64,000 nucleotides of DNA, from the NCBI GenBank assembly GCA_905221605.1, contig CAJNDS010002749.1, forward strand, positions 1-64,000, in the 5' to 3' direction. This stretch comes from Symbiodinium natans (Eukaryota; Sar; Dinophyceae; Suessiales; Symbiodiniaceae). Position 1 is the first letter of the stretch, and every line of letters starts with the position of its first letter. Shown here in pieces: positions 45,281 through 55,396 of this stretch. The position numbers and the translations under genes were made by a program. The notes beneath the pieces were generated by a model. That model saw only the letters and a program-made list of their open reading frames with translations. It ran no database searches and was not told the origin of the DNA.

Positions 45281-45540
45281 GGTCGTCCCGATCCTCTTCA
45301 CCCCCGCCAGACAAAACCATCAGACCCCACTTGGAGGTTCATGGGGGCATTGCAAGCAGGGCTTTACGTATGGAAGCTATGCTTACTCCCTCATGTAGGA
45401 CCCTACTTCTGAGTACCCATGAACCTCCAAGTACACCCTGAAAGCCGGCAATCAGTGCTTGCGCGTACAAGAAGAAGCGGGCCGGCGCCAGCAGTGCGCA
45501 TGAGGCCAGCGGGGCCTCCCAACAACTTTTTTTCTGGCCC
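45281..45540 (-). pseudogene. Gene fragment split by a CTTGGAGG introner and ended by an ITS
   Basis: On the minus strand, about 45440-45540 reads WEAPLASCALLAPARFFLYA QALIAGFQG. The element at 45330-45431 follows, and after a GT...AG splice the frame continues as WGLMVLSGGGEEDRDDPARI FDLG and runs into TTTAGGG repeats (below 45265), which stop it. The upstream side becomes unclear before 45560. The first part is hydrophobic, possibly a membrane segment. Family unknown. Confidence 0.4.
45330..45431. mobile_element. CTTGGAGG-family element (102 bp), complete, probable introner
   Basis: CTTGGAGGTTCATGGG at the left and CCCATGAACCTCCAAG at the right are exact inverse complements over 16 bp. Removing it as a GT...AG intron on the minus strand joins two open stretches in frame (...AGFQG / WGLMVLSG...). 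The 4-bp flanks match poorly, so the insertion footprint is decayed. Confidence 0.7.
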
Positions 45541-45740
45541 GCCACACTGCATGAACTGAACGAAACTTCGGACGACAAAACGTTCACTGAAACGTTGAGG
45601 ATAGCCACCTGAACTTTTTGAGGATTAATTAGGCACCTTGGGGGCTTATGTGTCGGATTCCAGGTTTGAGAAGCTCGTGGGGTTGATTTAGGGTTTCGTG
45701 TGTAGCGTGAGGACTTAGGGTCTGAATGTTCAAGAACTTG

Positions 45741-46140
45741 TCTCTCCCCTTCTCTCTCTCTCTCTCTCTCTCCTTCGCTCCCCCGAGACAAGGTTTGCTG
45801 AAGCAAGTGATGGTCCTGCTTTTTCCTGGCTGCTGGCCTATCCGTCAAGAAATGCGCACCTTCAACAGTGCATTGGGTTGCGTGGCAGCGAGCGAAAGTA
45901 CGGCCCAACCCGTCAGCAGAATTGCCACTATAGAATATTTCTATCAGTACAAACTCGCATATAGACATATGTATACATACATACATGCAAACATACATAC
46001 ATACATACATACATACATACATACATACATACATACATACATACATACATCTAGAAATGCACATACATATATATTTATATATACATGTGTGTATGTTCTT
46101 TATATATATATATGTATGTCTACATTTATGCATCTGTGTA
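45741..46140. repeat. Microsatellites (CT)n, (ACAT)n, (TA)n
   Basis: A (CT)n tract lies at about 45741-45772 and a (CATA)n tract of about 90 bp at 45962-46050, followed by TA-rich sequence to 46120. The long minus-strand frame here (MYVCMYVC repeats) is a repeat artefact. 46265-46372 is an ITS with about eight perfect TTTAGGG units at its end. Confidence 0.85.
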
Positions 46141-46713
46141 TGTGAGTATGTGTACGTTCCTTAATCAAATTGAAAAACAGGGAGCAAGCAGCTCAGCGCT
46201 GCTTGACCTGCGGCCCTCCGAAGGTCTTCTCGATGTTCCCAAGGGCGACGTCCCAGTTCACCTGGGGGTTAGTTTGGGGTTTAGGGTTTAGTGTTCAGGG
46301 TTCAGGGTTCAGGGTTTAGGGTTTAGGGTTTAGGGTTTAGGGTTTAGGGTTTAGGGTTTAGGGTTTAGGTTTAGGCTTTCTTGGGGGGGTTTAGGATTTT
46401 GGGATTTTGCCACCCGCCCAGCACTCTCCCACACTGCAGGGACTAGTTCAGAGGTGCCCGTTTAGGGTTTAGGGCTTAAGGTTTAGGGCGTAGAGTTTAG
46501 GGCAAAGGTCCTTCAAGTCCTTCAAAAAACATACTCATACAATACAATACGAATCTTCATCCTTCTGGGAAAATATTTTGGGGTTCCCATAATCCTATCT
46601 GCAGCAAATATGCGCTCATTGTTTAAAAGGTTCTTCTGAAAAAACTACTACAGAATAGAAAATACCTTGAAATATTGATATGGTTCCTGTGGGTTTGTCA
46701 GGCAAATGTAGGT

Positions 46714-47444
46714 TCATATTGGGAACAGGCTATGTTGGTCAACTGCCGCCTTGCTGAAGAGCTCGTCCACGTTGCTCTGCTGCGCCACCAGAAGGGCACG
46801 CTTGCCGTAGGGGACGGACTTGAACCTATACTCCCCCTTAGAACCTTAATAAAAATCATACATTTTTCATATCCTCTTGGGTTTTATATAAACAAAAAAC
46901 TAAAGAATAGTTCCCAAGGGGGATATAGGAACAGCTCCAGAGCCAGACCGCCGGGGCTCATTTCCGCAGCAAGCCAAACCCAGCCCTTGCCATCGTCCTC
47001 GACCTTCTGGGTCTCGTCGATGCCGTAGCCGACGCCTCCCTTGGTGACAAACATGGGATTCTTCATCTGCGCGATCAGGCCCTGCACTCCCACGGCAATG
47101 TCCTTCTTGCCAATGTTGCCTGGGGGTGGGCCCTTCCAGAGGCCGGAGTAGCGCTTGAAGCCCTGAGGAGTAAACTCACCGTGGAAGAACTTCACAACCA
47201 GCTCGGAGAGCACGGTGCCCTTAGGTGGGTCACCGCCATTTCCCGTCAACAGCGACTGGTAGAAAGTCTGGATGTCCGCGTCACTGATGTCGTACTCGCC
47301 GCCGCCTCTGGCTGCCAGCGCCACCGCGCTGTGGCGGCGGAGCGGAGGGCTGGGGGTGGCCGGGGCAGTCACGAAAGCGACGAACCGGGTGGCAGTGAAG
47401 GCCACGCAAGCCAGCACAGCTGACACAAGAAGGCGACTGGACAT
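46714..47444 (-). CDS. Plastid-targeted protein of unknown function, two exons
   Basis: Exons on the minus strand are 47444-46933 and 46825-46714 (TGA); 624 nt, 207 residues. The N-terminus is bipartite as in peridinin plastids: a signal peptide (MSSRLLVSAVLACVAFTAT), then RFVAFVTAPATPSPPLRRHS as a transit-like segment with the Phe near the cleavage site. The mature part has DISDADIQTFYQSLLTGNGG, FFHGEFTPQGFKRYSGLWKG and GWVWLAAEMSPGGLALELFK, then SVPYGKRALLVAQQSNVDEL. The protein looks conserved, but I cannot name it; a photosystem or pigment-complex role is only a guess. A spliced-leader relic 40 bp upstream shows that the copy came from an mRNA. The last residues may be incomplete because the sequence after DELFSKAA looks like the start of another intron. 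Confidence 0.75.
46826..46928. mobile_element. Introner G (103 bp, GAAC TSD) in the plastid-protein gene
   Basis: Starts CTATACTCCCCCTTAG and ends AAGGGGGATATAG, inverted repeats with one indel. GAAC is duplicated at 46822-46825 and 46929-46932. On the gene strand the TSD GTTC supplies GT and the element supplies AG. Removing it joins GAG CT with G TTC AAG in frame. The interior is AT-rich. Confidence 0.9.
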
Positions 47445-47484
47445 GGCTCGGAGACCACCTTGCTACACTGAGGGAGCCCGTCTG

Positions 47485-47506
47485 CTTCAGCCAAAATGGC
47501 TACGGT
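47485..47506 (-). other. Relic dinoflagellate spliced leader
   Basis: The minus strand reads ACCGTAGCCATTTTGGCTGA followed by AG. The established dinoflagellate spliced leader is (D)CCGTAGCCATTTTGGCTCAAG; there is one mismatch (C to G) in 22 positions. It lies 40 bp upstream of the ATG at 47444 on the same strand. Leader sequence is added to mRNA in trans, so its presence in the genome shows that a processed mRNA was copied back. Confidence 0.92.
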
Positions 47507-47509
47507 TTG

Positions 47510-50500
47510 TTCCCGATCTAGAGCCTTGCTTCACCACACTGTATTAGGGGCTACTTGTGTGCCGTAGCTTCTGGGAGGTTACGGTAGATCATCGAAGAAG
47601 GGTTCCTGGTGAGTCTTTTCCGAGTCAACTCCCTTAACCCCAGTTTCCAAGGGGCACTCAACGACTCAACTGCTGGGCGATGTTGCCCCAGCATGCCGGT
47701 CAATTCTTTCGACCACTCAGAACCCGAGCCCTTCAATTACAATTACCCCTATACCCTAAACCCTAAACCCTGAACCCTGAACCCTAAACCCTACAAGCCC
47801 CAAAATGAAGGCTGCGGAAGTGCAATTTCTGATCAGTCGGGCCCTCCCTCGGCGTACCCGGCCTCCCTTTGGTGCACGTCTGCGCGTGTGGGCACAAGGC
47901 CGGCCTTTTGCTCCACATCGTCCATGGCTCTCGATTCCTATGGTGGACAGTGAGTGGGGCTCAACAACTTTCGAAGGAGTTGGACTCGGGGACTCTTTGT
48001 CAAGCTCAACCAAAGCACTCGGGATGCACGGGCCAAAGATGACCAAAGGCTGCGTGTTCTCACTTCACGGGTGTTCCCTCCGACAACATCAGCTGCCCCA
48101 ATCGTAGCAGTGGCGTCCAGGACACTACTCAAGCTCACGGCCCAAGGTGCGAACTTCAAGCTTCCCTAACCCTAAACCCTAAACCCTGAAACCCTAAACC
48201 CCAAACCCTAAACACCTAAACGGTTTAGGCTAAACCCCTTTGCAGGCAAAGCAGTCCAGGGCTGGCGCTCGCCCCGTTTGCGGGTTTTTTATTGCAAGGC
48301 CCGCGTGAAGGGGGAAAATGGCGTTGCAAAGTCGCAGGTGGCCCATGGCGCGAGTGGATTTGTCCAAAACTCGCACTGGGGGAGGGGTCCTGGTTCTTAG
48401 TAGGGAATGAGGGAATGATGTACCGATATAGAATCCCTTAAAGGGTATGTATATTCCCTCATTCCCTACTCAGAACCGGAGGAACCCCATAGAATACCTT
48501 AAAGGGTCTGTATATTCCCTCATTCCCTACTAAGAAGGGGGCCTCCCTGGAGCTTCCTCCAACAGGGCCAGCGAATTCAAAGCCGTTGGAAAAAGACGCG
48601 AGGTGGTTGGGAGGGTATGGCACCGGGTTTGGGGTTCATGGATCAGAGATTCTGCGCTGTAGGGCTTAGGGCTTAGGGTGGGTTTAGGTAGTCTACGCAG
48701 AGAGCCCGCCCCACATGAAGGCGAGAAGGTGGAAAGGCTGAGGCGGCCAGCTGGGGTGAAAACCCCAAATTCTACGAAACCCTGCGCCAGAGAAAGCCCG
48801 AACTTGAAACCATGTCCACACCAAGGCAAGGAATACCTGAAAACAAAGAGGCCAACACATACAACCCCTGTACTGAAGAAGGCGCTCCAGATGCCTTCAG
48901 GTTTCTCTTATGCCCAACCCCTGAACCCCGAAAACTTGAGTGGTGTGGGCTGAGGGGGGGCTCGGTGCCCCAAGGTTGCGGCTTGGGAGTTTTTCAGGGA
49001 GGCCTCAGCAGTTCCTGTCTTTGGGTCTTAGGGAGAGCGGACGTGATTGGTCGGGTTTAGGGTTTTGGGGCTATAGGATTTTCATTTTGGGGTTCCCACC
49101 ACCCGCACTTCCTGGGACATGTGAGCAGTGCCTGCCCCCGCTTGGAGCAACTCGAAGGGATTTGGCGTCTGGCGTGAGAGTAGGTTCCAACCAGTTTCAT
49201 CGGAAGTCCGTTGGAGTTGGTGCTTCTTGTGGCTAAGGGTCTAAAGTTGAAAGTTTAGGGTTTAGGGCTATACCTGGGGCCAATTTGCTTGAGCACTTGC
49301 CCAGATATCACAACCTCCCCTACGTTTTCAAAAGCCCCAAAAAGCCCTATACCACGCCAAGGCCCGTAAAGCCCTAAGAACCAGCCCTACAAGAACCCTG
49401 CTAAGAACCCGAAAGGCCCAATCCTTCCTGAGATCCTAAAGCACTTAAAGCCCTGAAGCCCTGTCCAGAATTACGGATGCCTCACATCCCTTAAGGCGGG
49501 CCCTTAGTCAGCGGCGCCCCCCGCTTAAACCCTTTCAAAAAAGGGTTTAAGGTTGAGGCTTTAGGGCTAGCAAGGGGCCATGTAACTTCTCCTTAGAATG
49601 CAACTACACCTTGCAAGCTATGCCGGCCAGGACGTCTGACGCGTAGCTTGACATGGTCGAGAATAATACCTGTTTTTTCTAATGACCTGCAATTGAAGAT
49701 GATTATCGTCACGTCGGTCCCAATGACTGCCGTCATGTGCCTATCCACCAGAAGACCACCACAAAAAACCCTTGTTCACCCTAAGCCTTTCTTGCAGGCT
49801 TGCGCAGCTATACCAGGACCCCGAAACCCTAACCAGCCCTCAGCCCCAGTATCAAGGCTCAAGTTTAGTGCCTCAAAAGCACAAGTCTATGCAGGGCCCA
49901 GGCACCAAGGAGCCATGCACGAATTCGGGCTGCTGGGGTTCCAGACTTTTTTCTCTTAAATCGAATCAGGATTCGAGGCTTCGATTCATGGGTTCTTTGA
50001 AGTAGGGTTGGAATTACCCTGCATAAGGTCGTGACTTTTAGCCCTAAGACCGAAGCCATAAAGCCTGAACCCTGAACCCTAAACCCTAAACCCTAAACCC
50101 TGAACCCTGAACCCTAAACCCTAAACCGTAAGCCCTAAGCCCTACTACAAGTACCCATGAACCTCGAAGTAGGGTTCGGGGTTCGACTTTTTCTGTTCGG
50201 GGCTCAGGGATTCGGGCCGAAGCCCTTCAGGGTTTAGGAGGGTTTAGGGTTTAGGCTTTTGGGTTTAGCGGCAAGGGTTTACAGGGCCTATCCAATCAGC
50301 CGGGAGCCACGCCCAGGGGACATGTGCGGATATTGCTCACCACACGTTCCACTTCTGGGTACAGCTTGACATTTCTCTTCTCAACCTACCATGCAAAGAC
50401 AGCACCCAAAGACACAAAATGTCCACGAACTCAGGTCTAATTCAGCCAACCATTTCCGCTAAACCCTAAACCCTAAACCCTAAACCCTGAACCCTAAACC

Positions 50501-50830
50501 CTAAACCCTAAACCCTAAACCCTAAACCCTAAACCCTAAACCCTAAACCCTAAACCCTAAACCCTCATCTCGAGCCCCCGCAAAGAACAGCGCATGCCAC
50601 GGGCCCTTCAAAGGTGCCGATGGCGCCTGGTGTCTGGACTCATCCTGAGGCTGCCCCGAAGGTTTGGAGTTTAGGGTTTAGGGTTTGGGGTTTGGGGTTT
50701 AGGGTTTAGGGTTTAGGATTTAGGGGTAGGGGTTCTTAGGAGAGTTCTTCGGGTTCTTAGGGTTTCTTAAGGTTCTTAGGGCTCTTAGGGTTCTGGGATT
50801 GCAGGGTCTTTAGGGCTTTTCAGGGTTTTG
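47510..50830. other. Unique sequence and ITS, weak frames only
   Basis: 47805-48170 has open frames on both strands (plus: RPFAPHRPWLSIPMVDSEWG; minus: weak), possibly one exon. ITS at 47752-47790, 48165-48215, 49255-49268, 50065-50135, 50459-50566 (about 15 CCCTAAA units) and 50670-50730. 50150-50172 is the right end of a CTTGGAGG element. 49260-49960 carries CCCTAAAG-like degenerate sequence. No gene is supported. Confidence 0.5.
48392..48536. mobile_element. Short inverted-repeat element, nested or partly duplicated
   Basis: TTCTTAGTAGGGAATGAGGG (48394-48413, extending to 48416) recurs as its inverse complement at 48453-48475 (one mismatch) and perfectly at 48514-48536 over 23 bp. The segment with CCTTAAAGGGT.TGTATATTCCC is present twice. 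So an 82-86-bp element has its right half duplicated. Termini fit CT...AG, as in the introners. No coding context could be shown. Confidence 0.65.
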
Positions 50831-50919
50831 CGGGTTGTTAGGGCGTAGGTTTTGGGGTCTGAGGGTTCCGAACATTCAGGGCTTGGGGGTTCAGGGAGTA
50901 AGGCTCCCAGGGGCCGTGT

Positions 50920-51860
50920 GTAATTGCCCGGTTTCTACTTCTGCCATTGCCAGAGCTCGGCCAGGGTCCGGGCAAGTCTTTTTCCATGCGCCTGGCTGTC
51001 ACATAGGCCTTCAGCGCACGTGAGGCTCGGTGTGGCTTAGAAGGAACCTGTAGAGCCTTCATGCTTAGCAGGAGTATCCTGGGCTGCACACCGCGCTGCA
51101 CACACCCTGCCACAAGGTCACTGCCGATGCACATCGCCAGGTTATCTGGTAACCTAAACAAAGCCCAAACCCTAAAACCCTAAAGCCCTAAACCCTGAAA
51201 CTGAAGCACCGAACCGGCTTCTGGGCTCCCGACCTGTGCGCGCCGACAGTTGCAGCAGCCGTGGTAGGCCTTTGCGCATGCAGGGGCTGCCAACCAGGGT
51301 TTCATCTAGAGCCTTTCCGAGTTGCTGGTGCAGTGGCTCGTTGAAGTTCCATAGTGCAGCATGCATTTACAGGTGACCGATGACACGTGTGCGATTCAAG
51401 AAGGTGGCAAGGCAGGCGCCGGGGTCTGCAGATGCCTGCCTGCCTAAGACAGACTTCCGCCATTTTCTGAAGGATCACGTCTATAAACTCTATAGGATGT
51501 TGCCAAGGCGGCACTCTCACGGACTGACGGCGACAAGCGCAGGCCAGAGAGAAGGATCAGTCAGCCTGCAAAGCATCACCGACGGCACATAGCAGCAGTC
51601 GCAAAAGCACGCAAGGTTGCTTGGAGGAAGCCGAGTGTACATGCACGTCAATGTTTGGCCGGGCAGACAGAGCTGAATGTGGGAGCAAGAAGATGCAGAT
51701 GACGGTGACGCCAAGTTAGCATCTGCAACACCGACGGATGTGCGAAGGAGGGCAAACATCTGCCTGCAGACTCTAGACTGAACAGGGATGTCCCCCACTC
51801 CCGCAAGCTTTGCCACGAATGGTGCGCCCCAATCTTGAGGCCTGGGTGGGAACACAGCGG
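50920..51860 (-). CDS. Probable multi-exon gene fragment, unrecognised
   Basis: Several minus-strand stretches read like exons: QDWGAPFVAKLAGVGDIPVQ with RVCRQMFALLRTSVGVADAN (51700-51850), MHAALWNFNEPLHQQLGKAL with LVGSPCMRKGLPRLLQLSAR (51215-51366), and LPDNLAMCIGSDLVAGCVQR with ILLLSMKALQVPSKPHRASR (50930-51155). They lie in one order on one strand with a short ITS (51165-51195) between the last two. Splice sites are not resolved and I do not recognise the family. The gene may be interrupted by the ITS. Confidence 0.4.
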
Positions 51861-51869
51861 CTTCTTTTC

Positions 51870-52344
51870 AGAGTTCGAGCTGGAAAAGGCTACTTTTTCG
51901 GGGAAATACTGTTGTTTTTGGGAGTTCCGCTCCACACACACGTCCAGTCAGAGATCTTTGGCCCAGCTCACGTCCCAATTTACACAACTATTTATATAGG
52001 GTAGCTAGGATGGCCCTGAAAACCGTCTGAAAAGAATCCCAAACCAAGAGAAAATGGAACATACTCAAAGCCCTAAACCCTAAACCCTAAACCCTAAACC
52101 CTGAACCTAAACCCTAAACCCTAAACCCTAAGCCTGGGCTGCGGGCCCTCAGCATCAGCGCTGCATGCACACACTTCAAGAGCACCTCAGAGGAGGGTTT
52201 AGGGTTTAGGGTTTATTATTTATTAGGGTTTAGGGTTTAGGGTTTAGGGTAGGGCTTGGGATCGAGTGACCATTAGCGGTCTACATTGCCTGTAGCTCCA
52301 GAGCGCGTTGGACGCTCGCTGTTTACGAGCCATGGGCCAATCAG
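51870..52344. other. Short unique piece and ITS
   Basis: CCCTAAA units at 52072-52130 and TTTAGGG units at 52195-52252, otherwise unique sequence. No promoter motif is recognised upstream of the DEK_C-like gene. Confidence 0.6.
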
Positions 52345-52989
52345 ATGACGTTTGGCTGGGCGACGGCTTCCTATGAGGCGGTCGATGGTGCAGTAGCAGC
52401 TGTTATGGCTGGCCGAGGGACGATTTCACTGCGTGAACTCCGCATGTGTCTGCAAGACAGGACGGGCGCGGATTTGTCTACGCATAAGGTTGCAATCAGA
52501 CAGATGGCTGAGATGTCCGTGCGCAAGCTGAATTTGCCAACTGCCGAGGGGGTCAACAGAGGTTGCCCCAAGCCCGCTGCACGGGATTATGCTGGAACGT
52601 GGGAATTGATACCGTTCGCTAAGAAACCCCATTCTAGAGGGCGTGAGCTTTTCATCAAGCTGCATGACGCGACGCCTGCTGCAGGCTGGGGGTCGATGCT
52701 TGTGCACGTAGCTCCGCGTGAGGTCTCCTTTGACCAGTCTCCTGACAAGTCGGCTTTAGCGGGCAGCGCTGGATCCAAGTTCCTGATCCCCAACAACCCC
52801 GGCGAGGTTGGATGTGAGACAGTTTCCGTCAGCTTGCTTTCTCGCCGCTTTCGTGGTGTATGCGTCACAGGCATGGGCAACAGCATGCGTGATTTCTTCG
52901 GCAAGCCTGGGCTTTGGCATGTGAACCATGAGCAAGCTTCCACTGTCGCGGACTCGAAGCACTTCGGCAAGAGCACGTTCTTGAAGTAA
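52345..52989 (+). CDS. Protein with N-terminal DEK_C-like region
   Basis: An uninterrupted 214-residue frame starts at the ATG at 52345 and ends at TAA 52987-52989. Residues about 10-60 (AVDGAVAAVMAGRGTISLRE, then LRMCLQDRTGADLSTHKVAI) fit the DEK_C pattern: a helix, a Thr/Ser before a second helix, a Gly-x-[D]-Leu-[ST] turn, then a Lys-containing helix. DEK_C domains bind DNA in chromatin proteins. The rest (LIPFAKKPHSRGRELFIKLH, FLIPNNPGEVGCETVSVSLL, VTGMGNSMRDFFGKPGLWHV) is not recognised. An upstream ATG in another frame stops early. No introner is present. It could be the last exon of a longer gene. The DEK_C assignment is by eye. Confidence 0.55.
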   Translation: MTFGWATASYEAVDGAVAAVMAGRGTISLRELRMCLQDRTGADLSTHKVAIRQMAEMSVRKLNLPTAEGVNRGCPKPAARDYAGTWELIPFAKKPHSRGRELFIKLHDATPAAGWGSMLVHVAPREVSFDQSPDKSALAGSAGSKFLIPNNPGEVGCETVSVSLLSRRFRGVCVTGMGNSMRDFFGKPGLWHVNHEQASTVADSKHFGKSTFLK

Positions 52990-53014
52990 GGCCCTTGCCG
53001 GCTTCTTCCTGCAC

Positions 53015-53422
53015 ATGTGCTCGAGCGCAGTTAGTTTCATCAGCAGCTTTATTCTTGAGAATATGCCTTTAGAGCTATGGTGGAGCAAGAAACACAACGT
53101 TAGCAGAAGTGGTGGCGTGTTTCTCTTCTTTGGCATCCTCCTCGTGTGTGTATTGGTTGCACACTGGTGGCTATGGCCGTCTGAGAAGGCTTCTGAACCG
53201 GAAAGGCGCGTGTCCAAGCAGGAGCCTGGTGTGTGGGACCCAGGCGTGTTCGCGGATCCTGTAGACCTCGCCGTTGGCAACGTGAAGCGACTCAGTTGCT
53301 GCCAGACAGGGCTGCGCCGCGATACGGTTTCAATGACCACGATGTTGTGCTACACATTGTCCCTGAGTCCGCGGAAGTTCCTGGGTTGTTCCTTGACATC
53401 TGCTGAAGGGCAAACGAAGTAG
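53015..53422 (+). CDS. Open frame with one membrane segment, uncertain
   Basis: Begins 26 bp after the stop of the DEK_C-like gene on the same strand. 135 codons with a clear hydrophobic run (GVFLFFGILLVCVLVAHWWL) followed by a charged stretch. It may be a separate small membrane protein or merely open sequence in the 3' region of the previous gene. No family recognised. Confidence 0.3.
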   Translation: MCSSAVSFISSFILENMPLELWWSKKHNVSRSGGVFLFFGILLVCVLVAHWWLWPSEKASEPERRVSKQEPGVWDPGVFADPVDLAVGNVKRLSCCQTGLRRDTVSMTTMLCYTLSLSPRKFLGCSLTSAEGQTK

Positions 53423-53429
53423 CTGCGGC

Positions 53430-55380
53430 ACTTGAGGCTGGCCGTTGTACTCTAGGCTCTCAGAGCGATCGACGGCCCAGGTTTGGCGGCAGTGTGGGGT
53501 TGTTGAGGGGACGGTTTTTCAGGACTGGATGGTCCTGCCGGTTACATCCCTTCTGCCCTGCCATTTGTTTGCAGTTGTTTTGTTTGAGGGAGGGCTTTCG
53601 TGGTAGTTCATGGAGCCGTGACCTCTTGTCCTCGGACGCTTATGCGTCCTTTCACCTGCCATCAGATTTCTGTGTCAAGGTGCAGGGATAGCCATAATGG
53701 AGCTGCCCTCCTCCCTTGAGCACATACCGGTTGTGGCCGCGAGGCGGCTGCTCCTGCAGCTGCTTCCACCTTTGCAACTTAATTAGGGTGCGTACTCCTC
53801 TAACCTTCTGCAAATGGGAAATGGGTTTAGGGTGGTTCTTATGGGGGGGCTTCCGAACATGGGGGGGGGGGGGGTACCCTTTTGGGGGGTTTCCTAGCAT
53901 AATAAGGAGTATCGTACTTGAAGGGGGGAATCATAGGGGTACCCTCTATTGTGGGAGATGGCCTAGGGTACTCAGGGTTTAGGGTTTTCAGAGCTGCTGG
54001 GAGTGAAGGGGGGTTTCTCATCTTCACCCCCTTAACACTGAAGGAGTTTAGGGTTTAGGGTTTAGGGTTGCTTCATGACGGCTCGGACGAGACAGCACCT
54101 CCTGATGTCCCAAGCTTCACCAGAGCTTGTGGCTTATTTCTGGTGCAGTTCTTGGTTTGCGCGCGTCATCCTTGCACAGGGGCCGCGCTCATGTATCGTT
54201 CAACATGCTCTCGGATTCTCTCTGAAGGGAATCCATGCAGAGTTGCTTTTTCTTTTTGTGTTTGGGGTTTGGGGGCTTACCCTAAATCTGAAACTTCGCA
54301 TGCTGACCCTTCCAGGAGGTTTCTCTTCAGGCTTAGGGACTCAGGGACATTGGGCTGCTGTGACAAGAATCAGTGCAGGGACCAGCAAACCTCCAGGAAA
54401 TCCGTTCTCCATCTTACACCCAAAGCCCTAAACCCTAAACCCTAAACCCTAAACCCTAAATAAAGATCTAGGCCCTTTCTGAACCCTACAACGTCCTAGT
54501 TTTTAGTGTTTTAGGCGGCATGCTGCAGGCCCTGCCGGGCGCGAAAGCCCCTGAGGGCCAGGCCAGCTCTCCAAAAATGATCAGCAGGTCCCCCACCTTG
54601 CAATTCGGTTTAGGGTTTAGGGTTTAGGGTTTAGGGTTTAGGGATGTAGGGTTAAGCGATCAGGTTTAGAGTCCAGGATGACTTCTCAGGGTGGAAGGTT
54701 GAGGGCGGCTTGCGCTTTGGGTTGAGGGTTTACGGGATTTGGGTGTTCGGCACGACGAGCTTGGAAAAGGCCCAAATGGCATAGTTAAGGGGGACCATCC
54801 CAAACCCTAAACCCTAAACCCTAAACCCTCAGCCCTCAGCCCTCAGCCCTCAGCCCTCAGCCCTAAGCCCTAAACCCCAAACCCTACTGAGGCCGGGGTG
54901 GGCTTAGGGTTCGGGTTACTAAGGATTTAGGGCGTTTCGGGCTGTTGAGGCTTTTGGGTTTCGACTCCAGGGCCTCTAGGGCTTCTGCAAGACTTAGGGT
55001 AAAGGTTTAGGGTTCAGGGTTTAGGGTTTAGGGTTTAGGGTTTAGCGTTTAGGGTTTAGGGTTTAGGGTTGAGGGTTGAGGGTTTAGGGTTGACGGTTTA
55101 GGGTTTAGGGTTTAGGGTCAAGCTCGTGAGCAGGCAGACGGCAGTTGCTCCAAGGGCTTCGCCCTTCCCCTGCAGCCCCGAAGTCTCTGGGGGCTACAGG
55201 CCTTGGGGTCGAGCTGCGGGGCTTTGCTTAGGGGCTTCCCGGGACTCTCTGGGGGGCCCGTGAACCCCGGCCCTGTTTTGAAACAGAATCGCACAACGTG
55301 GACCACGCAAGGCAAGGCCTCACTGTGCAATCTCCTGCCAGAAGCAGTCTCCAGTAACCCTAAACCCTAAACCCTAAACC
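53430..55380. other. Unique sequence, G-runs and ITS
   Basis: 53840-53880 has G-runs of 7-13. ITS at 54042-54068, 54425-54460 (CCCTAAA), 54605-54645, 54800-54875 (CCCTAAA, then CCCTCAG) and 55002-55118 (TTTAGGG). Frames at 54068-54445 are weak and end in ITS. A minus frame at 55118-55330 is GC-rich and untrusted. Confidence 0.55.
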
Positions 55381-55396
55381 CTCAACCCCTTCGCTG

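Noticed and set aside
45339-46145. 264-codon and 139-codon frames with MYVC or TYIH repeats
   Set aside because: They cross a (CATA)n microsatellite; only the short 3' piece of the minus frame (45440-45540) reads like protein.
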